Positions 1 to 9,417 are shown, counted from the first letter of the stretch. The stretch is 64,000 nt of DNA from Flagellimonas taeanensis (GCF_003584105.1 NZ_QXFO01000010.1:1-64000); one strand, 5' to 3'. The notes: generated by a model from the letters alone, not told the origin. Numbers and translations are program-made.

Positions 1-1
1 A

Positions 2-1459
2 TTGAAAAACCTACTACCGGTAATGCTACTGGCCCTGCTCATGGCCTGTGAAAAACAGGAAGCCACCTATCCGGAACCAAACCAGGAAACGGACGACAGG
101 AACGTCAGGCTAGAATCCCTGACCATTGACGAACTGCCCCAACTTGTTGGGGCCATAGAAAAGCGGGGCTCCAAAATGGGATGGGCCTCCAAAAGCGAAG
201 GTGGGGACATTGTGCTGGACGGCAGCCGTGTACTGGCCGTGACGGACTCCGTGGGGAACAGGACCTACTCCCTGAGGATGTACGTGCCCGGAACGCCCCA
301 CAACGTGTTCTACAACGTGGTGGGCAAACAGACCCACGATGGGGTGCAGAACGAGCCCTTTGTGCTACGCTACGAAGTGGACGAGGACTACTGGCCCGAG
401 TACGCGGCAGGGCCAAGACAGGAAAAGCCGTTCAGGGGAAAGATTGGTCTGTACAATCTGGAGACCTTTGGCCTGCAGAACATGCAGGAGGGCAGGACGG
501 GCGGCACCCCCGAGCCCTGCTACGAGGCGATCGCTGACGGGAACGGGAACGGTGGCAGCGGGGGAAACAACAGTGGCGGGAGCTCCAACGGGGGCACGGA
601 CCACGACCCGGGGAGCGACTACCAATATTGGAACACCTATGCCCCGGACAATGGCGGGGGTTCGGGAGGGCGAGAGCCCTTCGTGGAAGTGGGCGAGGGC
701 AGGTTCGGCGACTTTGGGACGGACGGCACATGGAAAAGGGCGTTGACGGGCAAGAGTGCGGACTGCCCCGAGGAGGAGACGCTGCTGCCCATTAATGAGG
801 AGGATTTTGAAGAAAAAATCGATGATGCAGCGTTGAAACCCTGCCTTAAGAACATTTTGAACGATTTGAAGACCCTCAACAAAGGAGTTGGCCATATTGT
901 ACAAAAATTTGCGGGCAATATACCGGGGTTCAACTGGGAGGTCAAGGACGGAAGGTTAAGTGGTGCTACAGGATCAACTGATCCGCCAGCCCATTACAAT
1001 CATTCAACGGGTACAATAACCACTACTTTTGATTCACAAGCCTGGAAACAAGCAACTGATTTGTCTTGGGCGCGAACAATGCTGCATGAAGGAGTACATG
1101 CATATTTAGCAGCAGAATTTGCAATCAGCAGACCAAATTGGATTGCCACGTACCCTCAGATGGTGGCAGAATGGGGAAGATTAAAAAATTGGAATGCAGT
1201 ACATCATGAAGAAATTGCCAGAAGTATTGTGAATGACATTGCCGTATCATTAGAAGAATATGGTATAAGAAAAGGATATAAATTAAGTCGTCAATTTTAT
1301 GAAGATATGGCATGGGGAGGTTTACAGTCCACATCTACATTTAATTCTTTATCCTCATTTACTAAAAATAGGATATCTAACGTTATTTCAGTAGAACTTA
1401 CAGGAAAAAACTTAACGAACACTCCAAGACCTCAAAAAGGCACCAAAGCTGGGTGTTAA
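2..1459 (+). CDS. Lipoprotein with C-terminal HEXXH metallopeptidase-like domain (toxin-like layout)
   Basis: The 485-residue product starts with a lipoprotein signal ending LLMAC, so it should be anchored in the envelope. Residues about 180-220 form a Gly/Asn/Ser-rich linker. The C-terminal part contains HEGVH with H362, E363 and H366, the zinc-binding HEXXH pattern of metallopeptidases. DNA before about base 790 is clearly GC-rich and DNA after it AT-rich, as in polymorphic toxins where a constant carrier is fused to exchangeable C-termini. That role is inference; a plain surface protease is possible. The start is a TTG at the window edge, so the true start could lie upstream. Small AT-rich genes follow directly. 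Confidence 0.7.
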   Translation: MKNLLPVMLLALLMACEKQEATYPEPNQETDDRNVRLESLTIDELPQLVGAIEKRGSKMGWASKSEGGDIVLDGSRVLAVTDSVGNRTYSLRMYVPGTPHNVFYNVVGKQTHDGVQNEPFVLRYEVDEDYWPEYAAGPRQEKPFRGKIGLYNLETFGLQNMQEGRTGGTPEPCYEAIADGNGNGGSGGNNSGGSSNGGTDHDPGSDYQYWNTYAPDNGGGSGGREPFVEVGEGRFGDFGTDGTWKRALTGKSADCPEEETLLPINEEDFEEKIDDAALKPCLKNILNDLKTLNKGVGHIVQKFAGNIPGFNWEVKDGRLSGATGSTDPPAHYNHSTGTITTTFDSQAWKQATDLSWARTMLHEGVHAYLAAEFAISRPNWIATYPQMVAEWGRLKNWNAVHHEEIARSIVNDIAVSLEEYGIRKGYKLSRQFYEDMAWGGLQSTSTFNSLSSFTKNRISNVISVELTGKNLTNTPRPQKGTKAGC

Positions 1460-1708
1460 AATGAAGCAATATGAGAATAAAAAGTATACTTTTTGCTACA
1501 GGGATAATCCTGACCTTGGCATTTTGTGGCGTAAAAAGTCCAAGCTTAAAATCTGCGGGAGAAATCAGACCAAGTTACGCAAATGGAGGAGGGTACAGAT
1601 TGAAGAAATTCAAAACCAACGGAGAAAACAGGAGCGGCTTTTCCGTCATCATCAATTTATTTGAGACGGATGGCAGCCCATTTGATAATCAAGCTACTTT
1701 AATTTATG
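1447..1708 (+). repeat. Cassette repeat, copy 1
   Basis: This stretch spans the last codons of the HEXXH lipoprotein and the first half of the next lipoprotein gene. It recurs with few changes at 2383-2645, including the junction GCTGGGTGTTAAAATGAAGC. A shorter third copy of the junction (GGGGTGTTAAA) is at 1955-1965. Confidence 0.75.
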
Positions 1709-1905
1709 GTTGCAATGAATACGTTATTGATAGTGATAAAAAAACATTGTCTCTAGAGACATCAGACATCCCTACTCAATTTAAAATTATTAGCGTTGGT
1801 TATTTCGTTATAGAAACTGAACCGATTTCTTTTAGCCGTAATGATTCAATTGTCATAGATTTTATTCTGGCTGAAGATGATAGACCTATTATAAATTGTG
1901 AATGA
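1471..1905 (+). CDS. Small lipoprotein, unknown function (candidate partner of the HEXXH protein)
   Basis: The 144-residue product begins with a lipoprotein signal ending LTLAFC. The mature part looks like an all-beta sandwich reminiscent of carboxypeptidase-regulatory-like domains, but I recognise no specific family. It begins 11 bases after the upstream stop. An ATG at 1461 opens a different frame and is not favoured, because only the frame from 1471 encodes a signal peptide. A truncated second copy is at 2407-2646. Its position right behind a toxin-like gene makes an immunity or accessory lipoprotein possible, unproven. Confidence 0.65.
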   Translation: MRIKSILFATGIILTLAFCGVKSPSLKSAGEIRPSYANGGGYRLKKFKTNGENRSGFSVIINLFETDGSPFDNQATLIYGCNEYVIDSDKKTLSLETSDIPTQFKIISVGYFVIETEPISFSRNDSIVIDFILAEDDRPIINCE

Positions 1906-1951
1906 TACAATTTTATATTATAATCCCCAATAAGAACACAAAAAGGAAGTA

Positions 1952-2374
1952 ATGTGGGGTGTTAAAGAAATTATTTTGGCATTTGTTGTTTTTCTCTGTT
2001 GTTTGCCCACCAGAAGGCAAGAAGGTGGACATAAAAAAGAGTATATAATTGAAGTATACAAATCAGTGGATGCAAATTCGTGCTATTTGACACTGCAAAC
2101 ATTTGATTTTGAAGATTCAAACGAAAAACTTTTTGTGTTTTACCATGTGAACAACATCATACTCAATGAAAAATTGGCACATGAAAATAAAATCTCCGTC
2201 AACCCGGGAAAATTTCAAATCAATGCACTTTATCCTAGTAAAATAACAACGGAGCTTATGCTAAAGGTTGACAACGGAGACTCAATAAGGATAAAATTTT
2301 ATATGAGAGATGATTTGTCCCCCTTACACCCGGAAGGCGCTCCCGATATTGTAATACCCAAAAAGAACAACTAA
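1952..2374 (+). CDS. Small AT-rich exported protein, unknown
   Basis: The 140-residue product has a hydrophobic N-terminus with a Cys pair near residues 16-17 that may act as a lipobox. The first codons (MWGVKE) overlap a third copy of the GGGTGTTAAA junction found at the other two cassettes. The end contains DSIRIKFYMRDD, which resembles NDSIVIDFILAED in the 1471 gene, so the two may be distant relatives. No family was recognised. Confidence 0.6.
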   Translation: MWGVKEIILAFVVFLCCLPTRRQEGGHKKEYIIEVYKSVDANSCYLTLQTFDFEDSNEKLFVFYHVNNIILNEKLAHENKISVNPGKFQINALYPSKITTELMLKVDNGDSIRIKFYMRDDLSPLHPEGAPDIVIPKKNN

Positions 2375-2382
2375 AAGGAAAA

Positions 2383-2645
2383 TGCTGGGTGTTAAAATGA
2401 AGCAAGATGAGAATAAGAAGTATACTTTTTGCCACAGGGATATTCCTGACCTTGACATTTTGTGGCGTAAAAAGTCCAAGCTTAAAATCTACAGGAGAAA
2501 TCAGACCAAGTTACGCAAATGGAGGGGGGTACAGATTGAAAAAAATCAAAACCAACTGGGAAAACAGAAGCAGCTTTTCTGTCATCATCAATTTGTTTAA
2601 GACGGATGGCGGGCCATTTGATTATCAAGCTACTTTAATTTATTG
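2383..2645 (+). repeat. Cassette repeat, copy 2
   Basis: Near-identical to 1447-1708 until about 2645, where the match ends abruptly inside the reading frame. It even contains the stop and last codons of the upstream toxin-like gene, although no such gene precedes it here. Confidence 0.75.
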
Positions 2646-2646
2646 A
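2407..2646 (+). pseudogene. Truncated duplicate of the 1471 lipoprotein gene
   Basis: The 79 codons match the first 79 codons of the 1471-1905 gene (signal peptide ending LTLTFC, then GVKSPSLKS and SYANGGGYRLKK). A TGA then falls where the intact copy continues with GGT TGC, and further stops follow. The second half is absent, so this is probably a fragment left by duplication of the cassette. Confidence 0.7.
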
Positions 2647-2681
2647 TCGCAGTAAGATAATTGACATTTCAAACAAAAAGC

Positions 2682-3083
2682 ATGACAAAATTTGCAAACC
2701 CCTATCGGAAGATAACCTTACTCTTCATATTTATTGCTTTGTGTGTCTTTCTCATGTACCAATTTGATTTGGAGCATTTTTTTGAAGGAAAGAAAAAAGT
2801 ATATATAAGCATTGATAATACAATTAAAACCAAGCATCAAGGAGTAATCGAATTAAAATTATATGAAGGTGAATTTGTTGAGCTGAGATATAAAGGAGTT
2901 AAAGAGAAATTGTATCCAAATCAAGAAATGGAAAAACTGAATGTGATAACACTTGATTCCCTAACTGATTTTTTTAGGAGAACCTCATTGAAAAATCTTG
3001 ATCAATACAGATTTTTTTTGATTGATAAAGGGAATTATAATTCTATTGTCCCTGTAACGCCTATATATAGACTTGATGACTAA
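2682..3083 (+). CDS. Membrane-anchored protein, unknown
   Basis: From the ATG at 2682 this encodes 133 residues with one N-terminal membrane segment (about residues 11-27, LLFIFIALCVFLMYQF) and a charged soluble remainder. A TTG seven codons upstream is possible but less likely. It is as AT-rich as the cassette genes before it and shows no family I recognise. It may be another partner gene of the locus, by position only. Confidence 0.55.
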   Translation: MTKFANPYRKITLLFIFIALCVFLMYQFDLEHFFEGKKKVYISIDNTIKTKHQGVIELKLYEGEFVELRYKGVKEKLYPNQEMEKLNVITLDSLTDFFRRTSLKNLDQYRFFLIDKGNYNSIVPVTPIYRLDD

Positions 3084-3108
3084 AGGCCTTAAATGATTTT
3101 TTAGAAAA

Positions 3109-3294
3109 ATGAAAACTCTTCATTTTATTACTGTGACCATTCTATTTTTGGTCGTGATGTACATACTCGGGGTGGAGAAAACCTCAACCTCTGCAATGGA
3201 ATGGAAATCTTTTAAAATAGACCCAAAGGTCCTGATTGTTTCGGTTTTGCTTTATGGAGTGGCTTTATATATTTTATACAAAATAAAAATATAG
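3109..3294 (+). CDS. Small two-helix membrane protein, unknown
   Basis: The 61-residue product has two hydrophobic segments (about residues 6-22 and 42-58) separated by a polar loop. It lies 25 bases behind the preceding gene in the same AT-rich patch and just before a strong terminator, so it is probably the last gene of that transcription unit. Confidence 0.5.
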   Translation: MKTLHFITVTILFLVVMYILGVEKTSTSAMEWKSFKIDPKVLIVSVLLYGVALYILYKIKI

Positions 3295-3352
3295 GCTAGA
3301 TAGCTTGCTAGAACCTAAATAAACAGAATTACAAAGCAGCAAAACAGCTTTA

Positions 3353-3379
3353 GGCCACCCCTCGGTGGCCTTTTTGTTT
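3353..3379 (+). terminator. Rho-independent terminator
   Basis: GGCCACC pairs perfectly with GGTGGCC around a four-base loop and is followed by TTTTTGTTTTT. It separates the accessory patch from the housekeeping genes. Confidence 0.85.
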
Positions 3380-3453
3380 TTCTTGGCATTATGACTAATG
3401 GCTTTTGTGTAACTTGTGGCACCTAATCAAGGTTTTTAAAGAACACGCACCTA

Positions 3454-4923
3454 TTGAACCCGTTAAAAAGGCTTTTTAAGCAGACGTTTATCTATGGCTT
3501 GGCCACTGTGATGCCGAGGGTCATTTCTTTCTTCCTGCTTCCCCTGTACACTGCTGTTTTTGAAAATGCGGCAGGCTATGGGCAGTACACCAACATCTAC
3601 GCTTGGATCGCCATTTTCAATGTTTTTTTGGCCTATGGCATGGAAACCGCTTTTTTCCGTTTTTATCATAAGAGTGATGACAAGGGGAAGGTCGTTTCCA
3701 CTTCGTTGATATCCCTATTGGGTACTTCTTTGGCCTTTTTGATTTTAGCGCTTTCCGTAAAACAATGGCTGGTGGACATGACCAACATCAATGCGGATTA
3801 TATTGAGTTCACTACCTATATACTGGTGTTGGACGCTCTGGTCATTGTTCCCTTTGCTTTGCTCAGGGCCAATGAAAAACCGATGCTATATGCGGTACTG
3901 AAGACGGTCAACGTGGCCATAAACCTTGCATTTAATGTGTTCTTTTTGCTATGGTTGCCCAAACTCGCCATGGAAGATCAAACGGGGCTCTTCACCTCCA
4001 TGTATAGGACAGATTGGGAGATTCACTATGTGTTGATTTCCAATGTGATCGCGAGTGGCTTTACCTTGTTGATATTGCTGCCCAACTATTTTAGGGGCAA
4101 ATATATTTTCGACTTGCCATTGTGGAAGCAGATGATGAAATATGCCGGGCCGGTAATGATAGCTGGTGTTGCCTTTACTATAAACGAGGTACTGGACAAG
4201 ATTTTGCTCACCGAAATATTGCCGCAGGGGATAGCGGAGTCCGAAGTGGGAAAATATGGGGCCTGTTATAAATTGGCCCTGTTCATGACCTTGTTCGGGA
4301 CTGCGTTCCGAATGGGAGTGGAACCTTTTTTCTTTAGCCATGCCAAGACAGATAAACCACAGCGCACCTATGCCCAGGTCACCAATTATTTTGTGGTGTT
4401 GGGGAGCATTATTCTTCTGGGAGTCATTGCTTTCATCGGTCCCTTGGGCAAACTGCTGTTGAACAATCCGGTATATTGGGAAGCTTTGGATGTGGTGCCC
4501 ATTATCCTGTTGGGGAGTTTCTGCTTGGGGATTTACCATAACCTCTCCGTGTGGTACAAGGTGACCGACCAGACCAGGTTCGGGGCCTATATTTCATCCA
4601 TTGGGGCGCTCATTACCCTGGTCATCAACATTGCGTTCATACCCAAAATAGGATACATGGCCTCTGCACTGGCCACTTTGGCGGCCTATGGCAGTATGAT
4701 GCTGCTGTCCTATTATTTTGGGAAAAAATATTACCCAGTCCCCTACAATATGCGGAAAATCGTGTTCTATCTTTCGGTTTCCATTGTGTTTTCAGTACTT
4801 TCTTTCTATGTTTTTAATAGAAATTTAATAGCGGGCAGCATACTGTTTTTGCTATTTTTGGGGTTAGTGTATAAAATGGAAGGAGATCATTTAAAAAGCA
4901 TTTTTTTAAAGCGTGGAAATTAA
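3454..4923 (+). CDS. Polysaccharide flippase of the MATE/MOP (Wzx-like) family
   Basis: The 489-residue protein is almost entirely hydrophobic, with 12-14 predicted membrane helices. Its opening ([19 protein letters not shown]) is typical of Bacteroidota polysaccharide biosynthesis proteins that flip lipid-linked sugars across the inner membrane. The start is TTG; no ATG lies nearby and the N-terminus matches the family's usual beginning. The last 11 bases overlap the start of dut, so the two are co-transcribed. The nucleotidyltransferase two genes on fits a role in envelope sugar synthesis. The substrate cannot be told from sequence. Confidence 0.85.
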   Translation: MNPLKRLFKQTFIYGLATVMPRVISFFLLPLYTAVFENAAGYGQYTNIYAWIAIFNVFLAYGMETAFFRFYHKSDDKGKVVSTSLISLLGTSLAFLILALSVKQWLVDMTNINADYIEFTTYILVLDALVIVPFALLRANEKPMLYAVLKTVNVAINLAFNVFFLLWLPKLAMEDQTGLFTSMYRTDWEIHYVLISNVIASGFTLLILLPNYFRGKYIFDLPLWKQMMKYAGPVMIAGVAFTINEVLDKILLTEILPQGIAESEVGKYGACYKLALFMTLFGTAFRMGVEPFFFSHAKTDKPQRTYAQVTNYFVVLGSIILLGVIAFIGPLGKLLLNNPVYWEALDVVPIILLGSFCLGIYHNLSVWYKVTDQTRFGAYISSIGALITLVINIAFIPKIGYMASALATLAAYGSMMLLSYYFGKKYYPVPYNMRKIVFYLSVSIVFSVLSFYVFNRNLIAGSILFLLFLGLVYKMEGDHLKSIFLKRGN

Positions 4924-5347
4924 GATCATTAATAAGTCAGGGCACGCATTGCCCCATTACGAAACCTTGGCATCGGCAGGAATGGACCTCAGGGCCAATT
5001 TGGAGGCCCCTGTTGTGCTGAAACCCTTAGGACGGACGATTGTGCCCACGGGGATTTTTATGGAGCTTCCTGTGGGCTATGAGGCCCAAGTGAGACCCCG
5101 TAGCGGCCTTGCCGCCAAGAAAGGGGTCACCGTACTCAATGCACCCGGTACCATTGATGCCGATTACAGGGGAGAGGTCGGAGTGATCTTGGTCAATCTT
5201 TCCAATGAGGATTTTATTGTGGAAAATGGCGAACGCGTGGCCCAAATAGTCATTGCCAAGCATGAAAGGGCAGAATGGGTCGAAGTGGAAACACTTTCGG
5301 AAACCGATAGAGGCGCCGGAGGATTTGGGAGTACTGGTATAAAGTAG
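4913..5347 (+). CDS. dut: Deoxyuridine 5'-triphosphate nucleotidohydrolase (dUTPase)
   Basis: This enzyme hydrolyses dUTP to dUMP and pyrophosphate, keeping uracil out of DNA and feeding dTMP synthesis. The 144 residues match the trimeric dUTPase family in length. Motif 1 (AGMDLRA) is near residue 25, PRSGLA at 62-67, [11 protein letters not shown] at 79-89 with the catalytic Asp 82, and the C-terminal [10 protein letters not shown] at 133-142. The start is a GTG inside the end of the flippase gene, an overlap of 11 bases. Confidence 0.96.
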   Translation: MEIKIINKSGHALPHYETLASAGMDLRANLEAPVVLKPLGRTIVPTGIFMELPVGYEAQVRPRSGLAAKKGVTVLNAPGTIDADYRGEVGVILVNLSNEDFIVENGERVAQIVIAKHERAEWVEVETLSETDRGAGGFGSTGIK

Positions 5348-5360
5348 AGAAGAATGTCAG

Positions 5361-5379
5361 GTCGAGCGCAGTCGAGACC
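5361..5379. repeat. Dispersed palindromic repeat, GAGCGNAGTCGA type
   Basis: GTCGAGCGCAGTCGAGACC lies between dut and the nucleotidyltransferase gene. Relatives occur at 25603-25620 and 33260-33285. These are short intergenic repeats seen in many Flavobacteriia. Confidence 0.55.
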
Positions 5380-5428
5380 CTTTTTATAAAGAATAACCAT
5401 TAAAGATACCGCTTCCGCGGGCATTTCT

Positions 5429-6445
5429 ATGAAAATAATCGTACCCATGGCGGGAAGAGGTTCCCGTTTGAGACCACACACACTAACTGTCCCAAAACCG
5501 CTCATTCCAGTGGCGGGCAAACCCATTGTCCACCGATTGGTAAGCGACATTGCCAAGGTTTTGGGCGAACCCATTGAGGAAGTGGCCTTTATTTTGGGCG
5601 ACCCCGCCTTTTTTGGGGAGGATGTGGTGGAGAGTCTCATGAAACTGGCCAAGGAACTGGGAGCCAAAGGCTCCATATATCGTCAGGACCAACCTTTGGG
5701 TACCGGGCATGCCATTATGAGTGCCAAGGAATCGTTGAGCGGTCCTGCCGTAATTGCTTACGCCGATACGTTGATTCGTGCCGACTTTGACCTCGACAAG
5801 TCCGCGGACAGTGTAATATGGGTAAAGCAAGTAGATCAACCCGAAGCCTACGGAGTGGTCAAGTTGAACAGTGACCATCACATTGTGGAGCTGGTGGAAA
5901 AACCGAAAGAGTTTATTTCCGACCTTGCCGTAATTGGTATTTACTATTTTAAGGATGTGGAAGTCCTCAAAAATGAGCTCCAACATGTACTGGACAATGA
6001 CATTACCAATGGCGGGGAATACCAGATCAACGACGGTATCAAGCGCATGATGGAAAAAGGCATGAAATTTGTTCCCGGTAAAGTGGACGAATGGATGGAC
6101 TGTGGCAACAAGAATGTTACTGTGGAAACCAACCAGCGGATGCTTGGATTCTTGGAAAAGGAGGGCGAACATATGATTGCCAGTTCAGTGAAACAGGAAA
6201 ACGCCAACATCATCGAGCCCTGTTTTATCGGGGAGAACGTGGTGCTGAAAAACACAACAGTAGGGCCCTATGTGTCGGTCGGGGCCAATACGATATTGGA
6301 AAACGCTACCATAAAGAACAGCATTATCCAAAGTGACAGCAAAATATACAATGCCAACCTGGACAATGCCATGATCGGTAACCATGTTGTTTTTAATGGT
6401 AATTTTGAGTCCATTAGCATTGGGGACTATTCCGTTTTGGAATGA
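5429..6445 (+). CDS. Sugar-phosphate nucleotidyltransferase
   Basis: The 338-residue protein starts with the nucleotidyltransferase signature (MAGRGSRLRPHT and PKPLIPVAGKP, residues 7-32) that binds the NTP and phosphate. It continues as a Rossmann-like domain to about residue 245. The C-terminal stretch has hexapeptide-like repeats (ENVVLKNTTVGPYVSVGANTI), implying a left-handed beta helix. It should activate a sugar phosphate to an NDP-sugar in the cytosol, as RfbA or mannose-1-phosphate guanylyltransferases do. The exact sugar and nucleotide cannot be decided. Confidence 0.85.
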   Translation: MKIIVPMAGRGSRLRPHTLTVPKPLIPVAGKPIVHRLVSDIAKVLGEPIEEVAFILGDPAFFGEDVVESLMKLAKELGAKGSIYRQDQPLGTGHAIMSAKESLSGPAVIAYADTLIRADFDLDKSADSVIWVKQVDQPEAYGVVKLNSDHHIVELVEKPKEFISDLAVIGIYYFKDVEVLKNELQHVLDNDITNGGEYQINDGIKRMMEKGMKFVPGKVDEWMDCGNKNVTVETNQRMLGFLEKEGEHMIASSVKQENANIIEPCFIGENVVLKNTTVGPYVSVGANTILENATIKNSIIQSDSKIYNANLDNAMIGNHVVFNGNFESISIGDYSVLE

Positions 6446-6489
6446 TTTTGAAATAGATTTTTAGTTTGATGGGGACTTAGGACGTAAAT

Positions 6490-7407
6490 ATGAAAAAGAA
6501 ACTTCTTGTTTGGATGGTTTTGGGAACATCTACACTGATGTCCTATTCGACCTATGCCCAAGAACAAGAAAGTGCCGAGGTCTATCTAGAAGAATATACC
6601 GATGAGTTTCAGGAAAATTTCTTCGAGGGACTCAAACAAAAGGGCATCCAAAACTACGATCGGGCCATAGACCTGTTCCTCAAATGCAAACAATTGGAGC
6701 CAGATAATAGTGTGGTGGACTATGAATTGGCCAAGGCCTATTTGCTGGACAAGAAATACATCCAGGCCCAACAATATGCCATTGAGGCCTTATTGTCCGA
6801 ACCCACCGATTATTGGTATCTGGACAATCTGCTCACCATTTTGGACAAGCAGGGCAGTCCTTGGGCCACCATCAAGGAACAGATACCTTACGGGAACAAA
6901 AAATTGAGGGAGAACATGGCGGTTTCCTTTTTCAAAATGAAAAAATATGAGGAAGCCCTTGCGATGTTGAAGGAAATCGACAATGCCCCACTGACCACCG
7001 AACTTGCCCGAAAAATCAATGATTCCCTTCAAAAAAACATACAAGAGTCTACAACGCCCATTGTAGAGAAGCAGGTGACGGACAAGAGCGACCCTGTGAC
7101 CGCGTTGCGCACACAAATTGAGGAACTGTTGTCCCGGTCAGATTACAAGGGCATGCTCGCCGTTTCAAAAGAGGCTCTGGACAGTTATCCCCTGCAGCCT
7201 TATTTTTATTTCGCCTACGGAACGGCACTCAACAATACCGGGAATCCCAACAAGGCCATTGAGGTCTTGGAGAGTGGCCTTGATTATCTTTTGGACGATG
7301 GGCAGTTGGAAAGTAACCTATACAGGGAGCTTTCAAAAGCATACAACAAGATTGGCAATACACAAAAAGCCAATGAATATTTGAACAAGATCAATTCTGG
7401 ATTATAA
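6490..7407 (+). CDS. Exported tetratricopeptide-repeat protein
   Basis: The 305-residue product has a signal peptide (cleavage likely after TYAQ, residue 24) and TPR-like helix pairs on both sides of a linker near residues 170-200. TPR modules serve as protein-binding scaffolds. Its stop overlaps the next start by one base (TAATG), so it is translationally coupled to the DUF4292 lipoprotein and then the EnvC-like protein. That points to an envelope assembly role, by context only. Confidence 0.8.
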   Translation: MKKKLLVWMVLGTSTLMSYSTYAQEQESAEVYLEEYTDEFQENFFEGLKQKGIQNYDRAIDLFLKCKQLEPDNSVVDYELAKAYLLDKKYIQAQQYAIEALLSEPTDYWYLDNLLTILDKQGSPWATIKEQIPYGNKKLRENMAVSFFKMKKYEEALAMLKEIDNAPLTTELARKINDSLQKNIQESTTPIVEKQVTDKSDPVTALRTQIEELLSRSDYKGMLAVSKEALDSYPLQPYFYFAYGTALNNTGNPNKAIEVLESGLDYLLDDGQLESNLYRELSKAYNKIGNTQKANEYLNKINSGL

Positions 7408-8186
7408 TGCTACATAAGAATACAGGAGTAAAAATCGTGGGAGTGTTCCTATTATTGCTAACACTAGGGGCATGTAGGAGTACCAAGACGGTCACTGGAG
7501 GGGAAGTGGATCCAAGTTTGTCGGCAAGGAACATCATCAACAACCATTATTCCAACCAACCTAATTTTAAGACACTGAGCGGTCGCATAAAAATCGATTA
7601 TTCCAATGGGGATGAATCGCAGGGCGTGAACGTGACCTTAAGAATGGAGAAGGACAAGGTGATATGGATCAGTGCGCCCCTTGGGGTAGTGAAGGCCCAT
7701 ATCACACCCGAGAAAGTGTCTTTTTACAACAAATTGCAGAACGAATATTTCGATGGCGATTTCAGTTATTTAAGCCAACTTTTGGGAACGGACCTGGATT
7801 TTGAAAAAGTACAGAACCTTTTGCTGGGCAATGCCGTTTTGGATTTGAGGAAGGACAAATACGACTCGGAGATCTATGGAGAAGGTTATCAACTTAAACC
7901 GAAAAAGGTCGGACAACTATTTAAGATCCTGTTCCAATTGGAGCCCAAGAACTTTAAAATTGCGACCCAGCAAATTGCTCAACCCGAAAAATCCAGACAG
8001 CTACAAGCAAAATATACTTATCAGGATATTTTAGGAAATGCTTTTCCGGAAGACATTAGGATATTGGCAGAGGATAAAGGTGATCTCACCACGATTGATT
8101 TGAGTTTCCGGAACCTTGAACTGAACAAACCCATGAATTTTCCGTATAAAGTGCCCAATGGATTTGATAAAATTACATTAAAGTAA
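7407..8186 (+). CDS. DUF4292 family lipoprotein
   Basis: The 259-residue product carries a lipoprotein signal ending LTLGAC. The mature protein resembles DUF4292 of Bacteroidota, a LolB/LolA-like beta fold (for example LSGRIKIDY and VIWISAPLGVVKAHI). A role in lipoprotein or lipid handling in the periplasm is plausible but not shown. It sits between the TPR gene (1-base overlap) and the EnvC-like gene (1-base gap). Confidence 0.8.
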   Translation: MLHKNTGVKIVGVFLLLLTLGACRSTKTVTGGEVDPSLSARNIINNHYSNQPNFKTLSGRIKIDYSNGDESQGVNVTLRMEKDKVIWISAPLGVVKAHITPEKVSFYNKLQNEYFDGDFSYLSQLLGTDLDFEKVQNLLLGNAVLDLRKDKYDSEIYGEGYQLKPKKVGQLFKILFQLEPKNFKIATQQIAQPEKSRQLQAKYTYQDILGNAFPEDIRILAEDKGDLTTIDLSFRNLELNKPMNFPYKVPNGFDKITLK

Positions 8187-8187
8187 T

Positions 8188-9414
8188 ATGAAAGTTAAAA
8201 CTTCATATTGTTTTTATTATCTGATACTTACATTTTTTGTATTGACGCCGTCATTTGGCCAAACTAGTGAACAAAAGGCGTTGGAGGCCAAGCGGGAGCG
8301 GTTGCAGCAGGAAATTAAGGAAATCAACAGGTTGCTCTTTGCAGAACGCAAGGAAAAGGGCACCATATTGGATCAAATGGAGGCCTTGGACAACAAGATC
8401 AATGTCCGTCAAGAGCTGATCAGGGTCACTAACCAGCAATCCAATTTGTTGAACAGACAGATCAATGTAAACATCAGGAACATTAGTAAGCTTAGGGAAG
8501 ATCTGGATGCACTTAAAGAGGATTATGCGGAACTCATCCAGAAGACGTACCAGAACAAATCCCAGAGCAATCGGGTGATGTTCCTTCTGTCGGCAGAAAA
8601 TTTTTATCAAGCCTTTAAAAGGCTTCAATACATGCAGCAATATGCCAAGCATCGGAAAAAACAGGGGGAAAACATCATCACAAAGACAGAGGAGTTGGCA
8701 AAGCTCAACCAAGACCTGGTAGTGCAGCGTAAGGAAAAAGAACAACTCTTGGCCGAAAACACGAGAGCGAAGAACGAACTTTCGAAAGAAGTGGAGGCAC
8801 AGCGCAGCCTTTTAAGGAGCGTAAAACAAAATGAGGCGAAATACACCACCGCCATAAATGAAAAGCAAAAAGAAGCCCGCAAGATCGATCGAGAGATAGA
8901 GCGATTGATCAAGAGTGCGATTGCAAGTTCCAACAAAAGTTCCGGCAAATCTACCAGCAGCACCACCTTTGCATTGACCCCAGAGGCCAAATTGGTGGCC
9001 GACAATTTCTCGTCCAACAAAGGAAGGCTTATCTGGCCTGTGGAAAAAGGCATCAAAAGCCAAGGATACGGGGTCTATGCGGACAAGCTCTACCCCGGCA
9101 TAAAGCACCAGAACAATGGGGTGACCATAACCACCGACAAAGGGAGCAAGGCCAGGGCCATTTTTGAAGGAGAAGTGATTGCCATCATTTCTGTTCCGGG
9201 CGGGAGCAAAGGGGTCACCATCAAACACGGTAACTACATCAGCACATACTATAACCTGTCCACTTTATATGTGAAAAAAGGCGACAAAGTGGTGGCCAAG
9301 GATCTTCTGGGAGATATAAATACCGACCGATTTGATGGTACTACCAAATTGAAGTTTTATCTTTATAAGGATTCCAGCCGCCTCAATCCGGAAGATTGGA
9401 TCTATCAATTATAA
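8188..9414 (+). CDS. EnvC-like murein hydrolase activator (degenerate M23/LytM)
   Basis: The 408-residue protein has a signal peptide, a long coiled coil (about residues 27-250) and a C-terminal LytM/M23 domain. The M23 metal sites look altered: KHQNNGVTI replaces the usual HxGxD and HGNYISTYYNL lacks the second His of HxH. Such degenerate LytM proteins, like EnvC, activate amidases at the division septum instead of cutting peptidoglycan themselves. It ends the TPR-DUF4292-EnvC run. Confidence 0.85.
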   Translation: MKVKTSYCFYYLILTFFVLTPSFGQTSEQKALEAKRERLQQEIKEINRLLFAERKEKGTILDQMEALDNKINVRQELIRVTNQQSNLLNRQINVNIRNISKLREDLDALKEDYAELIQKTYQNKSQSNRVMFLLSAENFYQAFKRLQYMQQYAKHRKKQGENIITKTEELAKLNQDLVVQRKEKEQLLAENTRAKNELSKEVEAQRSLLRSVKQNEAKYTTAINEKQKEARKIDREIERLIKSAIASSNKSSGKSTSSTTFALTPEAKLVADNFSSNKGRLIWPVEKGIKSQGYGVYADKLYPGIKHQNNGVTITTDKGSKARAIFEGEVIAIISVPGGSKGVTIKHGNYISTYYNLSTLYVKKGDKVVAKDLLGDINTDRFDGTTKLKFYLYKDSSRLNPEDWIYQL

Positions 9415-9417
9415 CCC

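Noticed and set aside
365..904. 179-codon frame on the reverse strand inside the first gene
   Set aside because: It lies wholly opposite the GC-rich front of the HEXXH lipoprotein, where stop codons are rare by chance; the plus-strand frame has a signal peptide and a protease motif.
1461..1664. Frame starting MKQYENKKYTFC overlapping the 1471 lipoprotein gene
   Set aside because: It is the +1 shadow of the lipoprotein gene; the 1471 frame has a lipobox and is longer.
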